Positions 44,767 through 54,244 are shown, counted from the stretch's first letter. The stretch: DNA of 64,000 nucleotides from Agrococcus jejuensis (GCF_007679035.1 NZ_VEFR01000001.1:124001-188000), one strand, 5' to 3'. Notes: generated by a model not told the origin, from the sequence alone. Program-made: numbers and translations.

Positions 44767-45407
44767 TCCATGTGCTGCGCCTCGCGGCGCACGAGCCAGC
44801 GCTTCGCGAGCCAGACGACGGCGAGGAAGGCCGCGATGATGGCGACGAAGACGTACCCGGCACCGTGCAGGCTCTCCGACAGCTCGCGGAACGACCCGGC
44901 GGCGAGCCAGCCGACGCTGCCGTACGCGAGCGCCCACAGGACGCACGCCGGCACGGTCCAGGCGATGAAGCGCCGGTAGCGCATGCCGCTGGCACCGACG
45001 ACGAGCGGCACGAGCGAGTGGGCGACGGGCAGGAAGCGCGACAGGAAGATCGCCGGGCCGCCTCGGCGCTGCAGGTAGCGCTCGATGCGCGCCCAGCGCT
45101 CCGCAGCGCGCGGCCAGCGGCGGCCGAGCCAGCCGTCGATGCGCGGCCCGAGCCAGCGCCCGATGGCGAAGCCGAACGACTCGCCCAGCAGCGCGCCCGC
45201 GATGCACGCGGCGACGAGCGCCGCCCACTGCCCCACGTCCTCGATGCCCGTCGCGGCGACGAGCACGACGGTGTCGCCGGGCACGAGGAGGCCGAGCAGC
45301 ACGCTCGTCTCGAGCATGATCGCGACGCCGGCGATGAGCGTGCGCAACCAGGGCTCCACCGACTGCACGACGTCGAGGAAGCCGGTGATCCAGGCGTTCA
45401 GGTCCAC
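44763..45407 (-). CDS. DedA-family membrane protein
   Basis: This 214-residue protein has four to five hydrophobic segments and DedA/SNARE-associated motifs: LVPGDTVVLVAATG, a GESFGFAIGRWLG region, and FLSRFLPVAHSLVPLVVGAS with the conserved Arg. DedA proteins are proton-dependent lipid transporters; bacterial members flip undecaprenyl phosphate or phospholipids and affect envelope stress resistance. The GTG start overlaps the end of pabC by ten bases on the same strand. Confidence 0.92.
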   Translation of the reverse strand: MDLNAWITGFLDVVQSVEPWLRTLIAGVAIMLETSVLLGLLVPGDTVVLVAATGIEDVGQWAALVAACIAGALLGESFGFAIGRWLGPRIDGWLGRRWPRAAERWARIERYLQRRGGPAIFLSRFLPVAHSLVPLVVGASGMRYRRFIAWTVPACVLWALAYGSVGWLAAGSFRELSESLHGAGYVFVAIIAAFLAVVWLAKRWLVRREAQHMD

Positions 45408-46216
45408 GGCCGCCGCAACCGCTCGAGCGCCGCATGCCACGCATCGGCGCGCTCGGGCGACGCGAGCTCGTGATGCGTGCCGTCGGGCTCGGCCCACGCC
45501 GTGACGCCGCGGATGCCGTGCAGCGCGTTGACGATCCAGACCTCGGCGCCGGCGAGGGATGCGGGCGTCGCCCGCCGCTCGAGCACCCGCACGCCGCGCG
45601 CTGCGGCGAGGGCGAGCACCTGGCGCGCCGTGACGGAGTCGACGCGCGGCAGGTCGCCGCTCGGCACGTGCAGCACGTCGTCGCGCCACCACACGACGGC
45701 GCTCGTCGCACCGTCGACGATCGCGTCGCCGACGACGATCGCCGCCTCGTCCGCGCCCTCCGCGCGTGCGTCCTCGCGCAGCGCGGCGAGCGCCGTGAGG
45801 TCGGGGCCCTTCACGCCGGGCGTCGACCGCGGGTCGGCCTCGGCGGTGCGCACGCGTGCTCGGCGGACGCGCGTCGGGGCGGGGCGCACGTGCAGCACGG
45901 GCCCGTCGGCGTCGTCGGCGTGCGGCCAGTCGAGGCGCGGGAACCACGCGCCCGATCGCGGCACGGCATCCGGCGCCGCGGCGGCAGCGCGCGCGGCGAC
46001 GTCGGGGTCGCCGCCCTGCCGCTCGACCGAGGCGACGAAGCGCTCGACGTGCATGGCCCAGCCGACCGCGCCGCCGTCGACGACGAGCAGCGAGTCGGCG
46101 ACGAGCGGGTCGCGCGTCGGCGTCGCGACGTGCGCGAAGCGCGTGCCGTCGAAGCCGACGGATCGTGCGGCCGAGGCCGTCGTCGCCGTCACCCCGCTCG
46201 CCGCCGCCCCGCTCAT
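45398..46216 (-). CDS. pabC: Aminodeoxychorismate lyase-like class IV aminotransferase
   Basis: This 272-residue PLP fold-IV protein is likely 4-amino-4-deoxychorismate lyase, which makes p-aminobenzoate for folate. The PLP lysine lies in TPGVKGPDLTALAALRE. DEAAIVVGDAIVDGATSAVV is the typical fold-IV cofactor loop, and NALHGIRGV the C-terminal motif. It is assigned PabC rather than D-amino-acid or branched-chain aminotransferase because it is divergent to, and shares a promoter with, pabB. The first 15 residues are Ala/Thr/Ser-rich. Confidence 0.85.
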   Translation of the reverse strand: MSGAAASGVTATTASAARSVGFDGTRFAHVATPTRDPLVADSLLVVDGGAVGWAMHVERFVASVERQGGDPDVAARAAAAAPDAVPRSGAWFPRLDWPHADDADGPVLHVRPAPTRVRRARVRTAEADPRSTPGVKGPDLTALAALREDARAEGADEAAIVVGDAIVDGATSAVVWWRDDVLHVPSGDLPRVDSVTARQVLALAAARGVRVLERRATPASLAGAEVWIVNALHGIRGVTAWAEPDGTHHELASPERADAWHAALERLRRPWT

Positions 46217-46229
46217 AGGATGCAGGGTA
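46216..46229. promoter_or_regulatory. Mirror-symmetric divergent leaderless promoters of pabC and pabB
   Basis: Only 12 bases separate the two start codons. Forward, TAGGAT (46216-46221) ends seven bases before the pabB ATG. On the reverse strand TACCCT (46229-46224) ends seven bases before the pabC ATG. Each -10 element overlaps the opposite gene's start codon, so both messages would be leaderless and polymerases on the two promoters would exclude each other. Confidence 0.7.
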
Positions 46230-47563
46230 TGGCACCAGCCCATGGGCTCCTCATGCCCTGGCTCGGCGCAGCGTCGTGGCAGGACATCCCGTACGTCGAC
46301 CCCGCGGGGCTGGCGACGGCGCTCTGGGACGCGGGCGACGGCACGCGCGACGTCGTCTGGCTCGACTCCGCGTCGGGTGGCCGGCACGTGCTCGGCGTCG
46401 GCGACGCGACGCTCGTCGTGCGCGAGGGGGCCGCGACGCGCGACGGCGAGCCCGTGGCGGGCGACGCGCTCGACGCGCTCGAGGCTGCGACCGCCGACGG
46501 CGGCGCGTGGGTCGGCTGGCTCGGCTACGAGGCCGGCGTGCGACTGCTGGGGCTGGCACCCGCGCCCTCGCCGCATCCCGACGCCGCCTGGATGCGCCTG
46601 TCGACGTGGATCGTCATCGACGACGACACGCGCACGGCGCAGCTGCAGTCGCGTCGTGCGACACCCGAGCCGCTGCCCGCGGCCGTGCTGCCTCCCTGGT
46701 ACGCCGACGCCCCGCCCGCGACCGTGCGCTGGCGCGACGAGCCCGAGGCGTACCTCGCCGCCATCGCCGCCTGCCAGCGCGCGATCCGCGAGGGCGACTC
46801 GTACCTGCTGTGCCTCACCACGGCGGTCGAGACCGGCCCGATCGACCCCCTCGCCACCTACCTGCGACTGCGCGCCACGGCTCGGGCGCATCACGGTGGC
46901 CTGCTGCGCATCGCCGGCACGACCCTCGCCTCCGCGAGCCCCGAGCGCTTCCTGCGCCTCGAGGACGGCCGCGTGCAGACGAGCCCCATCAAGGGCACGA
47001 GGAGGCGGGGGACCGGCGCCGACGACGCCGCGCTCGCCGAGGAGCTGCGCACGAGCGAGAAGGAGCGCGCCGAGAACGTCATGATCGTCGACCTCTGCCG
47101 CAACGACCTGCAGCGGGTGTGCGAGCCGGGCAGCGTCGCCGTGACGAGCCTCCTCGCCGTCGAGACCTACCCGACGGTGCATCAGCTCGTCTCGACGATC
47201 GCCGGCACCGTGCGCGAGGGCGTCGGCCCCGTCGACGTGCTGCGCGCCACCTTCCCGGCGGGCTCGATGACGGGCGCGCCGAAGCGCCGCACCGTCGAGC
47301 TGCTGCAGGCGCTCGAGACGGGGCCGCGCGGCGTGTACGCCGGCTGCTTCGGCGCGATCACGGCCGACGCGTGCGACGTCGCCATGGTCATCCGCTCGAT
47401 CGTCGCCGACGCGCATGGCGCGACGATCGGCATCGGAGGCGGCATCACGGCGCTCTCGGTGCCCGAGGAGGAGGTCGACGAGGTCGCGCTCAAGGCAGAG
47501 GCGCTCGTGCGCGCCCTCGTGCCGCTCGGCGGCAGCGGTCAGGCGGCGCGCGACTCCGCGTAG
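46229..47563 (+). CDS. pabB: Aminodeoxychorismate synthase component I (chorismate-binding)
   Basis: PabB converts chorismate plus ammonia to aminodeoxychorismate in folate synthesis. The 444-residue protein has the chorismate-binding domain in its C-terminal 260 residues: GDSYLLCLTT, SPERFLR, SPIKGTRRRG, SEKERAENVMIVDLCRNDL, TFPAGSMTGAPK and GIGGGITALS, all intact. The amidotransferase PabA is absent from the window. A link with the divergent pabC gene supports PabB over anthranilate synthase or salicylate/isochorismate enzymes. Its 3' end overlaps the convergent SRPBCC gene by 25 bases. Confidence 0.92.
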   Translation: MAPAHGLLMPWLGAASWQDIPYVDPAGLATALWDAGDGTRDVVWLDSASGGRHVLGVGDATLVVREGAATRDGEPVAGDALDALEAATADGGAWVGWLGYEAGVRLLGLAPAPSPHPDAAWMRLSTWIVIDDDTRTAQLQSRRATPEPLPAAVLPPWYADAPPATVRWRDEPEAYLAAIAACQRAIREGDSYLLCLTTAVETGPIDPLATYLRLRATARAHHGGLLRIAGTTLASASPERFLRLEDGRVQTSPIKGTRRRGTGADDAALAEELRTSEKERAENVMIVDLCRNDLQRVCEPGSVAVTSLLAVETYPTVHQLVSTIAGTVREGVGPVDVLRATFPAGSMTGAPKRRTVELLQALETGPRGVYAGCFGAITADACDVAMVIRSIVADAHGATIGIGGGITALSVPEEEVDEVALKAEALVRALVPLGGSGQAARDSA

Positions 47564-48012
47564 GCGACGAGCTCGTCGAGCTCGACGGTCCAGCCCTGCG
47601 CCAGCGCGCGGAGGGATGCGCGCACCTGCGACTGCGATCCGCCCAGCTGGAAGCCGCGCTCCTCGAAGTGCACGAGCGTGCCGCCCTCGGTGGGCTTGAT
47701 CGCGAACGTCACCTGCGTGGCGTTCTGGTCGACGAAGCCCTCGGACCACTCGAACGACAGGCGCTCGGCAGGCACGACGTCGAGCACGCGTGCGGCGAGC
47801 ACGACCTCGCCCGTCCACGCGAAGCGTCCCTGCGCTCCGGCGACGAGGCCCTCGGGGAAGGCGGCGATGTCGCCGAGCCACCGCGCGAGATGCTCGGGCT
47901 CCGTGATGCAGGTCCAGACCGCATCCGGGGTCGCGTCGACCGTGACGATCCTCGTGACGCGATGGTCATGGAGGTCGATCGTCGCAGGCGGATTGTCGAA
48001 CCCGGGCACCAC
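47539..48012 (-). CDS. SRPBCC / AHSA1-family protein
   Basis: This 157-residue START-like protein of the activator of Hsp90 ATPase homologue (AHSA1) group begins with the beta-strand VTRIVTVDATPDAVWTCIT, followed by EHLARWLGD, and has the strand LSFEWSEGF. Such proteins bind lipophilic ligands or act as stress-related proteins; here nothing indicates the ligand. The GTG start has GGAAGGGAG upstream. Its 3' end overlaps pabB. Confidence 0.88.
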   Translation of the reverse strand: MVPGFDNPPATIDLHDHRVTRIVTVDATPDAVWTCITEPEHLARWLGDIAAFPEGLVAGAQGRFAWTGEVVLAARVLDVVPAERLSFEWSEGFVDQNATQVTFAIKPTEGGTLVHFEERGFQLGGSQSQVRASLRALAQGWTVELDELVAYAESRAA

Positions 48013-48152
48013 GCTCCCTTCCGAGGGATCAGTCTGCCACCGGTCGGCGCTCGACGCACGGCAGCCTCCGCCGCGGGTCGTAGGATCGGATGCGGTGCTC
48101 GCGCGCGTCCTACGCGTGCGTCCGCACGTGCAGGAGACCCAGGAGACGACCG

Positions 48153-50693
48153 GTGAGCGAAGAGTACGACGTCCACGCCATGCAGGAGCGGTGGCTGCAG
48201 GAGTGGGATCGACTTCGCCCGTTCGCGACCGACGACGACGGCGACACGCGCCCCCGCAAGTACGTGCTCGACATGTTCCCGTACCCCTCGGGCGACCTGC
48301 ACATGGGTCACGCCGAGTCGTACGCGTACGGCGACGTGCTCGCGCGCTACTGGCGCCAGCAGGGCTTCAACGTGCTGCATCCCATCGGCTGGGACTCCTT
48401 CGGCCTGCCCGCCGAGAACGCGGCCATCCGCCGCGGCGTGGATCCGGCTGGCTGGACCAACGAGAACATCGAGCAGCACAAGCGCTCGATGCGCCGCTAC
48501 GCCACGGCGTTCGACTGGGACCGCATCCTGCACACGTCGGACCCCGGCTACTACAAGTGGAACCAGTGGCTGTTCCTCGAGCTGTTCAAGGCCGGCCTGG
48601 CGTACCGCAAGCCCGCGAACGTCAACTGGTGCCCCAACGACCAGACGGTGCTGGCGAACGAGCAGGTCATCGACGGCCACTGCGAGCGCTGCGACGCGCT
48701 CGTCGAGAAGAAGCAGCTGACGCAGTGGTTCTTCAAGATCACCGACTACGCCGACCGCCTGCTCGACGACCTCAACCAGCTCGAGGGTCGCTGGCCCGAG
48801 AAGGTGCTGCGCATGCAGCGCAACTGGATCGGCCGCTCCGAGGGCGCCGACGTCGACTTCGCGATCGAGGGCCGCGACGAGCCCGTGCGCGTCTTCACGA
48901 CGCGCCCCGACACCCTGTTCGGCGTGACCTTCATGGTCGTCGCGCCCGACTCCGACCTGGCCTCCGAGCTCGTCGCGGGCGCCGACGAGGCGACGCAGGC
49001 GGCCTTCGCCGAGTACCTGCAGCGCACGCAGCGCATGACCGACATCGACCGCCAGTCGACCGAGCGCGAGAAGACCGGCGTGCCCCTCGGGCGCGACGCG
49101 ATCCACCCGTTCACGGGCGAGCGCCTCGCGATCTGGGCCGCCGACTACGTGCTGGCCGACTACGGCCACGGCGCCGTGATGGCCGTGCCCGCGCACGACC
49201 AGCGCGACCTCGACTTCGCGCGCGCCTTCGACCTGCCGGTCAAGGTGGTGCTCGACACGAACGCGCCCGTCACGGGCGTCATGCCCATGATCCCCATCGA
49301 CGACGACGGCAACGCCATCGAGCCCGAGTCGTACGAGCCCGTCGACCCCGCCGTCACGGGCGAGGCGCTCACGGGCTCCGGCCGCATGATCCAGTCGGGA
49401 CCGCTCGACGGGCTGTCGAAGCAGAACGCCATCGCCCGCGCCATCGCGATGCTCGAGGAGCGCGGCATCGGCGGCGCCGCCAAGACGTACCGACTGCGCG
49501 ACTGGCTCATCTCGCGCCAGCGCTACTGGGGCACGCCCATCCCGATCGTGCACACCGCCGACGGCGAGATGGTGCCCGTGCCGCTCGAGCAGCTGCCCGT
49601 GACGCTGCCGGATGCCTCGGGCCTCGATCTCAAGCCCAAGGGCTCGAGCCCGCTGGGCGCGGCGACGGAGTGGATGCAGGTGCCGTCGCCGATCGACGGC
49701 AGCCCCGCGCAGCGCGACCCCGACACGATGGACACGTTCGTCGACTCGTCGTGGTACTACCTGCGCTTCCTGTCGCCGAACGACGACACGAAGGCGTTCG
49801 ACCCGAAGCAGGCCGAGCGCTGGGCACCCGTCGACCGCTACGTCGGCGGCGTCGAGCACGCCATCCTGCACCTGCTCTACGCGCGCTTCATCACGAAGGT
49901 GCTGTTCGACCTGGGCCACGTGTCGTTCACCGAGCCGTTCGAGTCGCTGCTGAACCAGGGCATGGTCATCCTCGACGGCGCGAAGATGTCGAAGTCGAAG
50001 GGCAACCTCGTGACGCTGTCCGAGGAGCTCGACCGCTTCGGCGTCGACGCCATCCGCGTCACGATGTCGTTCGCCGGCCCGCCCGAGGACGACATCGACT
50101 GGAAGGACGTCAGCCCCGCCGGTGCGCAGAAGTTCCTGGCGCGCGCGTGGCGACTGTCGGGCGAGGTCAAGGCGCCCAAGGGCGCGGATGCGAAGGGCGG
50201 CGACGCCGCGCTGCGCCGCGAGACGCACAGGTTCTGGCGCGACGCCCCCGGGCTCATCGAGGCGCTGAAGTTCAACGTCGTCGTCGCGCGCCTCATGGAG
50301 CTGACGAACGCTGCCCGCAAGGCCGTCGACGGCGCTGCCGGCGCGGCGGACCCCGCCGTGCGCGAGGCCGTCGAGGCCATCGCGCTCGGCCTGTCGCTCT
50401 ACGCGCCGTACACGGCCGAGGACATGTGGGCCAGGCTCGGCCACGAGCCGTCGATCGCGAACGCCGGCTGGCGCAAGCCCGACGCGACGCTGCTCGTGGA
50501 GCAGTCGACGACCGCGATCGTGCAGGTCAACGGCAAGGTGCGCGACCGCGTCGAGGTCCCGGCCTCGATCGGCGCCGACGAGCTCGAGGCGCTCGCGCGC
50601 GAGCTGCCCGGCGTCGTGCGCTCGGTCGGCGACGGCCAGATCGTGAAGGCGATCGTGCGTGCGCCCCAGCTCGTGAACCTCGTGGTGCGCTGA
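48153..50693 (+). CDS. leuS: Leucyl-tRNA synthetase
   Basis: The class I synthetase charges tRNA-Leu. The 846-residue protein has [16 protein letters not shown] (HIGH motif as HMGH), the CP1 editing domain (about 230-420, with [13 protein letters not shown]), the zinc-type knuckle CPND...CERCD in the connective peptide, and [10 protein letters not shown] (KMSKS motif) near residue 610, followed by the anticodon-binding domain. The GTG start ([13 protein letters not shown]) has GGAGA upstream. Length is normal. Confidence 0.97.
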   Translation: MSEEYDVHAMQERWLQEWDRLRPFATDDDGDTRPRKYVLDMFPYPSGDLHMGHAESYAYGDVLARYWRQQGFNVLHPIGWDSFGLPAENAAIRRGVDPAGWTNENIEQHKRSMRRYATAFDWDRILHTSDPGYYKWNQWLFLELFKAGLAYRKPANVNWCPNDQTVLANEQVIDGHCERCDALVEKKQLTQWFFKITDYADRLLDDLNQLEGRWPEKVLRMQRNWIGRSEGADVDFAIEGRDEPVRVFTTRPDTLFGVTFMVVAPDSDLASELVAGADEATQAAFAEYLQRTQRMTDIDRQSTEREKTGVPLGRDAIHPFTGERLAIWAADYVLADYGHGAVMAVPAHDQRDLDFARAFDLPVKVVLDTNAPVTGVMPMIPIDDDGNAIEPESYEPVDPAVTGEALTGSGRMIQSGPLDGLSKQNAIARAIAMLEERGIGGAAKTYRLRDWLISRQRYWGTPIPIVHTADGEMVPVPLEQLPVTLPDASGLDLKPKGSSPLGAATEWMQVPSPIDGSPAQRDPDTMDTFVDSSWYYLRFLSPNDDTKAFDPKQAERWAPVDRYVGGVEHAILHLLYARFITKVLFDLGHVSFTEPFESLLNQGMVILDGAKMSKSKGNLVTLSEELDRFGVDAIRVTMSFAGPPEDDIDWKDVSPAGAQKFLARAWRLSGEVKAPKGADAKGGDAALRRETHRFWRDAPGLIEALKFNVVVARLMELTNAARKAVDGAAGAADPAVREAVEAIALGLSLYAPYTAEDMWARLGHEPSIANAGWRKPDATLLVEQSTTAIVQVNGKVRDRVEVPASIGADELEALARELPGVVRSVGDGQIVKAIVRAPQLVNLVVR

Positions 50694-50720
50694 CCGCCTG
50701 ACCCGCTGAGCTTGCGTTCT

Positions 50721-50775
50721 GCAGGCGATTCCGGGTCCTGAGGGAGCATTCCCCTCAGCACCCGGAATCGCCTGC
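50721..50775. terminator. Long imperfect hairpin between leuS and the DUF4258-KH gene
   Basis: GCAGGCGATTCCGGGT (50721-50736) and ACCCGGAATCGCCTGC (50760-50775) form a perfect 16-bp stem. After one C-C mismatch a further 7-bp stem (CTGAGGG/CCCTCAG) closes a 7-base loop. It ends 22 bases before the ATG of the next gene. Without a T-tract it may be a terminator for leuS, a dispersed palindromic repeat, or an RNA site for the KH protein that follows. Confidence 0.6.
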
Positions 50776-50797
50776 GAGACGGAATCGGAGGAGCGCC

Positions 50798-51355
50798 ATG
50801 GACGTGCCCGTCATCGCCATCGCGCTCGGCGCGCTGCTGCTCGTCGTCGTCGCGGGGCTGCTGCTGCGCGGGCTGCGTCGGCGCCCGTCCCGCGCTCGGG
50901 AGCGCGTCGTCGCGCTGCCGTCGACGACGCCCGTGCGGCTCACGACGCATGCGCGCGAGCGGATGGCGCAGCGCGGCGTGCTCGAGCGCGACGTCGCGCT
51001 GGTGGCGCGAGCACCGCATCGTGCGACGCCGGATGCCGAGGAGGGCAGCGTGGCGCTTGAGCGCGACCTCGACGGCGACGTGCTCAAGGTCTGGGTCGTC
51101 GCGCCCTGGCCGCCGGCCGCGGAGGTCGTCGTGAAGTCGACGGCGTGGCAGCGCGTCGCGCTCGGTCGCATCCCGCGCGACGCGATCGGCGCCGTCGTCG
51201 GGCAGGGCGGCGCGACGATCCAGGCGCTCGAGCGCTCGACGGGCGCACGCATCGCCATCGACCGCGCGACGGGCGAGGTGCGCGCGACGGCGTCCGACCG
51301 ACGCACGGCCGAGGATGCGCTGCGCCAGGTGGAGGCCGTCGCGCGCTGCGCCTGA
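50798..51355 (+). CDS. Membrane-anchored DUF4258-KH domain fusion protein
   Basis: This 185-residue protein has three parts. An N-terminal membrane segment covers about 4-25 (IAIALGALLLVVVAGLLLRG) with a basic stop-transfer stretch. A DUF4258-like domain at about 46-118 contains LTTHARERMAQRGVLERDVA and EVVVKSTAW. A KH-type RNA-binding domain at about 122-183 has IPRDAIGAVVGQGGATI, with the GxxG loop GQGG at 135-138, followed by STGARIAIDRATGEV. Each part is recognisable but the combination is unusual. It has GGAGGA upstream and lies between leuS and comEA. Function unknown; RNA binding at the membrane is inference. Confidence 0.75.
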   Translation: MDVPVIAIALGALLLVVVAGLLLRGLRRRPSRARERVVALPSTTPVRLTTHARERMAQRGVLERDVALVARAPHRATPDAEEGSVALERDLDGDVLKVWVVAPWPPAAEVVVKSTAWQRVALGRIPRDAIGAVVGQGGATIQALERSTGARIAIDRATGEVRATASDRRTAEDALRQVEAVARCA

Positions 51356-51450
51356 CCGCCGTGCCCGGGGTCGCGCGCTCGTCGCTCCCTCACAGGCAGG
51401 CCGCATCCACAGGTCCCCGACGTGACGACGGGCTCGGCGTCTCGCGCCCC

Positions 51451-51456
51451 TAGCGT
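51451..51456 (+). promoter_or_regulatory. Leaderless-type -10 of comEA
   Basis: TAGCGT lies eight bases before the comEA ATG. Confidence 0.45.
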
Positions 51457-51464
51457 CGCTCGGC

Positions 51465-52016
51465 ATGGAGCAGTCCCTGCGGTGGCGCATCGGCGTGGGC
51501 GCGGCCGCGGTGCTCGTCGGTGGCGCGGTCGTGGGCGCCGTCGTGACGCAGGCGGCCGTGCCGCAGGTCGCGCCGGCGGTCGTCGAGGAGCAGGCGGGTG
51601 CGTCGGCCGCGACGATCCTCGTCGACGTGCAGGGCGCCGTGGCGCGGCCCGGCGTCTACGCGCTGGCCGACGGCGCACGGGTGGTCGACGCCATCGCTCG
51701 CGCGGGCGGCGCGACGGCAGAGGCGGACTCGTCGGCGCTCAACCTGGCGCAGCCGCTCACCGACGGGTCGCAGGTGCGCGTGCCGGTCGTGGGGGAGGCG
51801 CCGCCCGGCGCGATCGATGCGAGCGGCCTCGTGGACGTGAACCAGGCGACGGTCGACGAGCTCGACACCCTGCCGCGCATCGGCCCGACGCTCGCGAGCG
51901 CGATCGTCGCGTACCGCGAGGAGCAGGGCCCCTTCGCGTCGATCGACGACCTCGACGCCGTCTCGGGCATCGGGCCCGCGATGCTCGCAGCGCTCGAGCC
52001 GCTCGTGTCGTTCTGA
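51465..52016 (+). CDS. comEA: Competence protein ComEA (SLBB + helix-hairpin-helix DNA receptor)
   Basis: ComEA is the membrane-anchored receptor that binds double-stranded DNA during natural transformation. The 183-residue protein has an N-terminal membrane segment (about 10-30), an SLBB-like domain at about 48-110 (ILVDVQGAVARPGVYAL, then GSQVRVP), and a C-terminal helix-hairpin-helix repeat at about 118-180 (VDVNQATVDELDTLPRIGPT, then VSGIGPAMLAAL). It is three bases from comEC, and the pair forms the DNA-uptake module. Confidence 0.93.
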   Translation: MEQSLRWRIGVGAAAVLVGGAVVGAVVTQAAVPQVAPAVVEEQAGASAATILVDVQGAVARPGVYALADGARVVDAIARAGGATAEADSSALNLAQPLTDGSQVRVPVVGEAPPGAIDASGLVDVNQATVDELDTLPRIGPTLASAIVAYREEQGPFASIDDLDAVSGIGPAMLAALEPLVSF

Positions 52017-52019
52017 CGC

Positions 52020-54209
52020 ATGCGGCTCGTCGCGTCGACGGATGCGCGCCTCGTCGTGCCGGCGGGGATCGCGTGGGCGGCGATGGCGCTCGCTTGGGGC
52101 AGCGAGGTGCAGCGTCTCGTCGCGATCGCAGCCCTCGTCCTGGCCGTGGTGGGCGTGGTGCTCGCGCACCGCGTCGCGCGCATCCGCGCCGTCGCGACGC
52201 TCGTCGCCGTCGGCGCGGGGCTCGCGGGGCTGCTGCTGAGCGTGCCGACCCTCGAGCGCGACCTGTGGGCGTGCGAGGCGATGACGCTCGAGCTCGGCGG
52301 CCACGCCGCGCCGATGCCGGCTCGCATCGTCGAGGCGGCGTGCGGCGACGAGGTGGTGCGCGATGCCCGCGTCGTCGTGGTGGTGCTCGACGCGACGGGC
52401 GCCGACGTCGCGCTCGGCGACACCGTGACGGCGACGTGCGACGCGTGGCCGGGCGATGCGGGACCCGCGGATGCCTGGCGACTCGCGTGCGAGGACGTCG
52501 AACGCGTCGACCGCGCATGGTGGGCGGGATGGTCGGCCGACGTGCGCGACGGGCTGCGGCGGTCGACGGCGCACCTGCCCGGCGACGGCGGCGCGCTGCT
52601 GCCGGGCCTCGCGATCGGCGACACGTCGCTCGTGTCCCCGGCGCTCGACGCCGCGATGCTGCAGGCGGGCCTCACGCACCTCACGGCGGTGTCGGGGGCG
52701 AACTGTGCGATCGTCGTGGCGCTCGCACTCGGCTGCGCCATGGCGGCCGGGCTGCGGCGCTGGCTGCGCGTCGCGGTCGCGGGTGCTGCGCTCGCGGGCT
52801 TCGTCGTGCTCGTCGGCCCCGAGCCGAGCGTGGTGCGCGCGTCGATCATGGCGGGGCTCGCGCTCGTCGCGCTGCACCGCGGCGTGCGCCGGGTGGGCAT
52901 CGCCCTGCTCGCCCTCGCGGTGCTCGTGGCGCTCGCCGTCGACCCGACGCTCGCGCGGTCGGCGGGCTTCGCGCTGTCGGTGCTCGCGACGGCGGGGCTG
53001 CTCGTGCACGCGCAGCCGCTCGCGGAGGCGCTCGTGCGGTGGATGCCGATGCCGGTCGCGGCGGCGATCGGCGTGCCGCTCGCGGCGCAGCTGTGGTGCC
53101 TGCCGGTGCTCGTCGTGCTCGACCCGCGCATCGCGCTCGTCGCCGTGCCCGTCAACGTGCTCGCGGCGCCGGCCGCACCCGTCGCGACGGTGCTGGGGCT
53201 CGTCGTGTGCGCCGTCGCCGTCGTCGCGCCCGCGCTCGCCGCCGCCGTCGCGTGGATCGCGTGGCTGCCCTCGGCGTGGATCGCGGGGCTCGCGCACGCG
53301 TCGACGCTGCTGCCGGCCGGGCCGCCGTGGCCGGCCGGATGGGCCGGCGTCGTGCTCGCAGTCGCCGTCGTGGCCGCGGTCGGCGCCGGTATCGCCGCGC
53401 GTCGCATCGGCCGAGGCGCGATCGCCGCCGTGTGCGTCGTCCTGCTCGCGACGGGCACCGTGCAGGTGCCGACGCTCGTCGCGCGGGCGACGCTGCCCGA
53501 CTGGACCATCGCGCAGTGCGACGTCGGGCAGGGCGCGGCGACGGTGCTGCGCCTCGGCGACGCCACGGTGCTCGTCGACACGGGTCGGGAGCCGGAGCCC
53601 GTCGCCGCGTGCATCGACCTGCTCGGCATCGACCGGCTCGACGTCGTCGTGCTCACGCACTTCGACGCCGACCACGTCGGTGGCGTCGACGCGATCGCCG
53701 GCCGTGCCGACCTCGTCGTGCACGGGCCGCCCGACGACGACGCGCCATCGCTGCTCGACGACCTCGCCGCCCGCGGCGCGCGCCTGCACCTCGGCACGGC
53801 GGGGGAGTCGGTGCGCGTCGGCGACGGCGCCCTCGACCTGCTGCGGCCCGAGGATGCCGACGCGGAGCCCGGCAACGACGCCTCGATCGTCGTCGCCGCG
53901 ACGGTCGGCGGCCAGCGGGTGCTCGTGCTCGGCGACCTGGGCGCGGAGGCCCAGCGCGCGCTCCTCGCCGACGGCGTGCCCGTCTCCGACGTCGTCGTGG
54001 TCGCGCATCACGGATCGCCCGACCAGCACCTGCCGCTCTACGACGCCATCGGCGCCGACGTCGCGCTCGTGCCCGTCGGCCCGAACGACTACGGCCATCC
54101 GGCACCCGACCTCATGGCCGAGCTCGAGCGCCGCGGCATGCTCGTGCTGCGCACCGACGAGCACGGCACGATCGCCCTCGACGGCGAGGTCGCCTGGACG
54201 CAGCGGTGA
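52020..54209 (+). CDS. comEC: DNA internalisation channel ComEC/Rec2
   Basis: ComEC forms the membrane pore for single-stranded DNA uptake. The 729-residue protein has the competence domain in the middle (for example HLPGDGGALLPGLAIGDTSL, LTHLTAVSGANCAIVVAL), about ten membrane segments, and a C-terminal metallo-beta-lactamase-like nuclease domain with CDVGQGAATVL, VLTHFDADHVGG and VVAHHGSPDQH, all metal-binding residues intact. ATG follows comEA by three bases. No late competence genes (comF, pil genes) are in the window, so actual competence is unproven. Confidence 0.94.
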   Translation: MRLVASTDARLVVPAGIAWAAMALAWGSEVQRLVAIAALVLAVVGVVLAHRVARIRAVATLVAVGAGLAGLLLSVPTLERDLWACEAMTLELGGHAAPMPARIVEAACGDEVVRDARVVVVVLDATGADVALGDTVTATCDAWPGDAGPADAWRLACEDVERVDRAWWAGWSADVRDGLRRSTAHLPGDGGALLPGLAIGDTSLVSPALDAAMLQAGLTHLTAVSGANCAIVVALALGCAMAAGLRRWLRVAVAGAALAGFVVLVGPEPSVVRASIMAGLALVALHRGVRRVGIALLALAVLVALAVDPTLARSAGFALSVLATAGLLVHAQPLAEALVRWMPMPVAAAIGVPLAAQLWCLPVLVVLDPRIALVAVPVNVLAAPAAPVATVLGLVVCAVAVVAPALAAAVAWIAWLPSAWIAGLAHASTLLPAGPPWPAGWAGVVLAVAVVAAVGAGIAARRIGRGAIAAVCVVLLATGTVQVPTLVARATLPDWTIAQCDVGQGAATVLRLGDATVLVDTGREPEPVAACIDLLGIDRLDVVVLTHFDADHVGGVDAIAGRADLVVHGPPDDDAPSLLDDLAARGARLHLGTAGESVRVGDGALDLLRPEDADAEPGNDASIVVAATVGGQRVLVLGDLGAEAQRALLADGVPVSDVVVVAHHGSPDQHLPLYDAIGADVALVPVGPNDYGHPAPDLMAELERRGMLVLRTDEHGTIALDGEVAWTQR

Positions 54210-54232
54210 CCGCCCGCGTCACCCGTCGGCCC

Positions 54233-54238
54233 TACGCT
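54233..54238 (+). promoter_or_regulatory. Leaderless-type -10 of holA
   Basis: TACGCT lies six bases before the holA ATG, with GGAGGC as spacer, exactly as in hisD. Confidence 0.5.
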
Positions 54239-54244
54239 GGAGGC

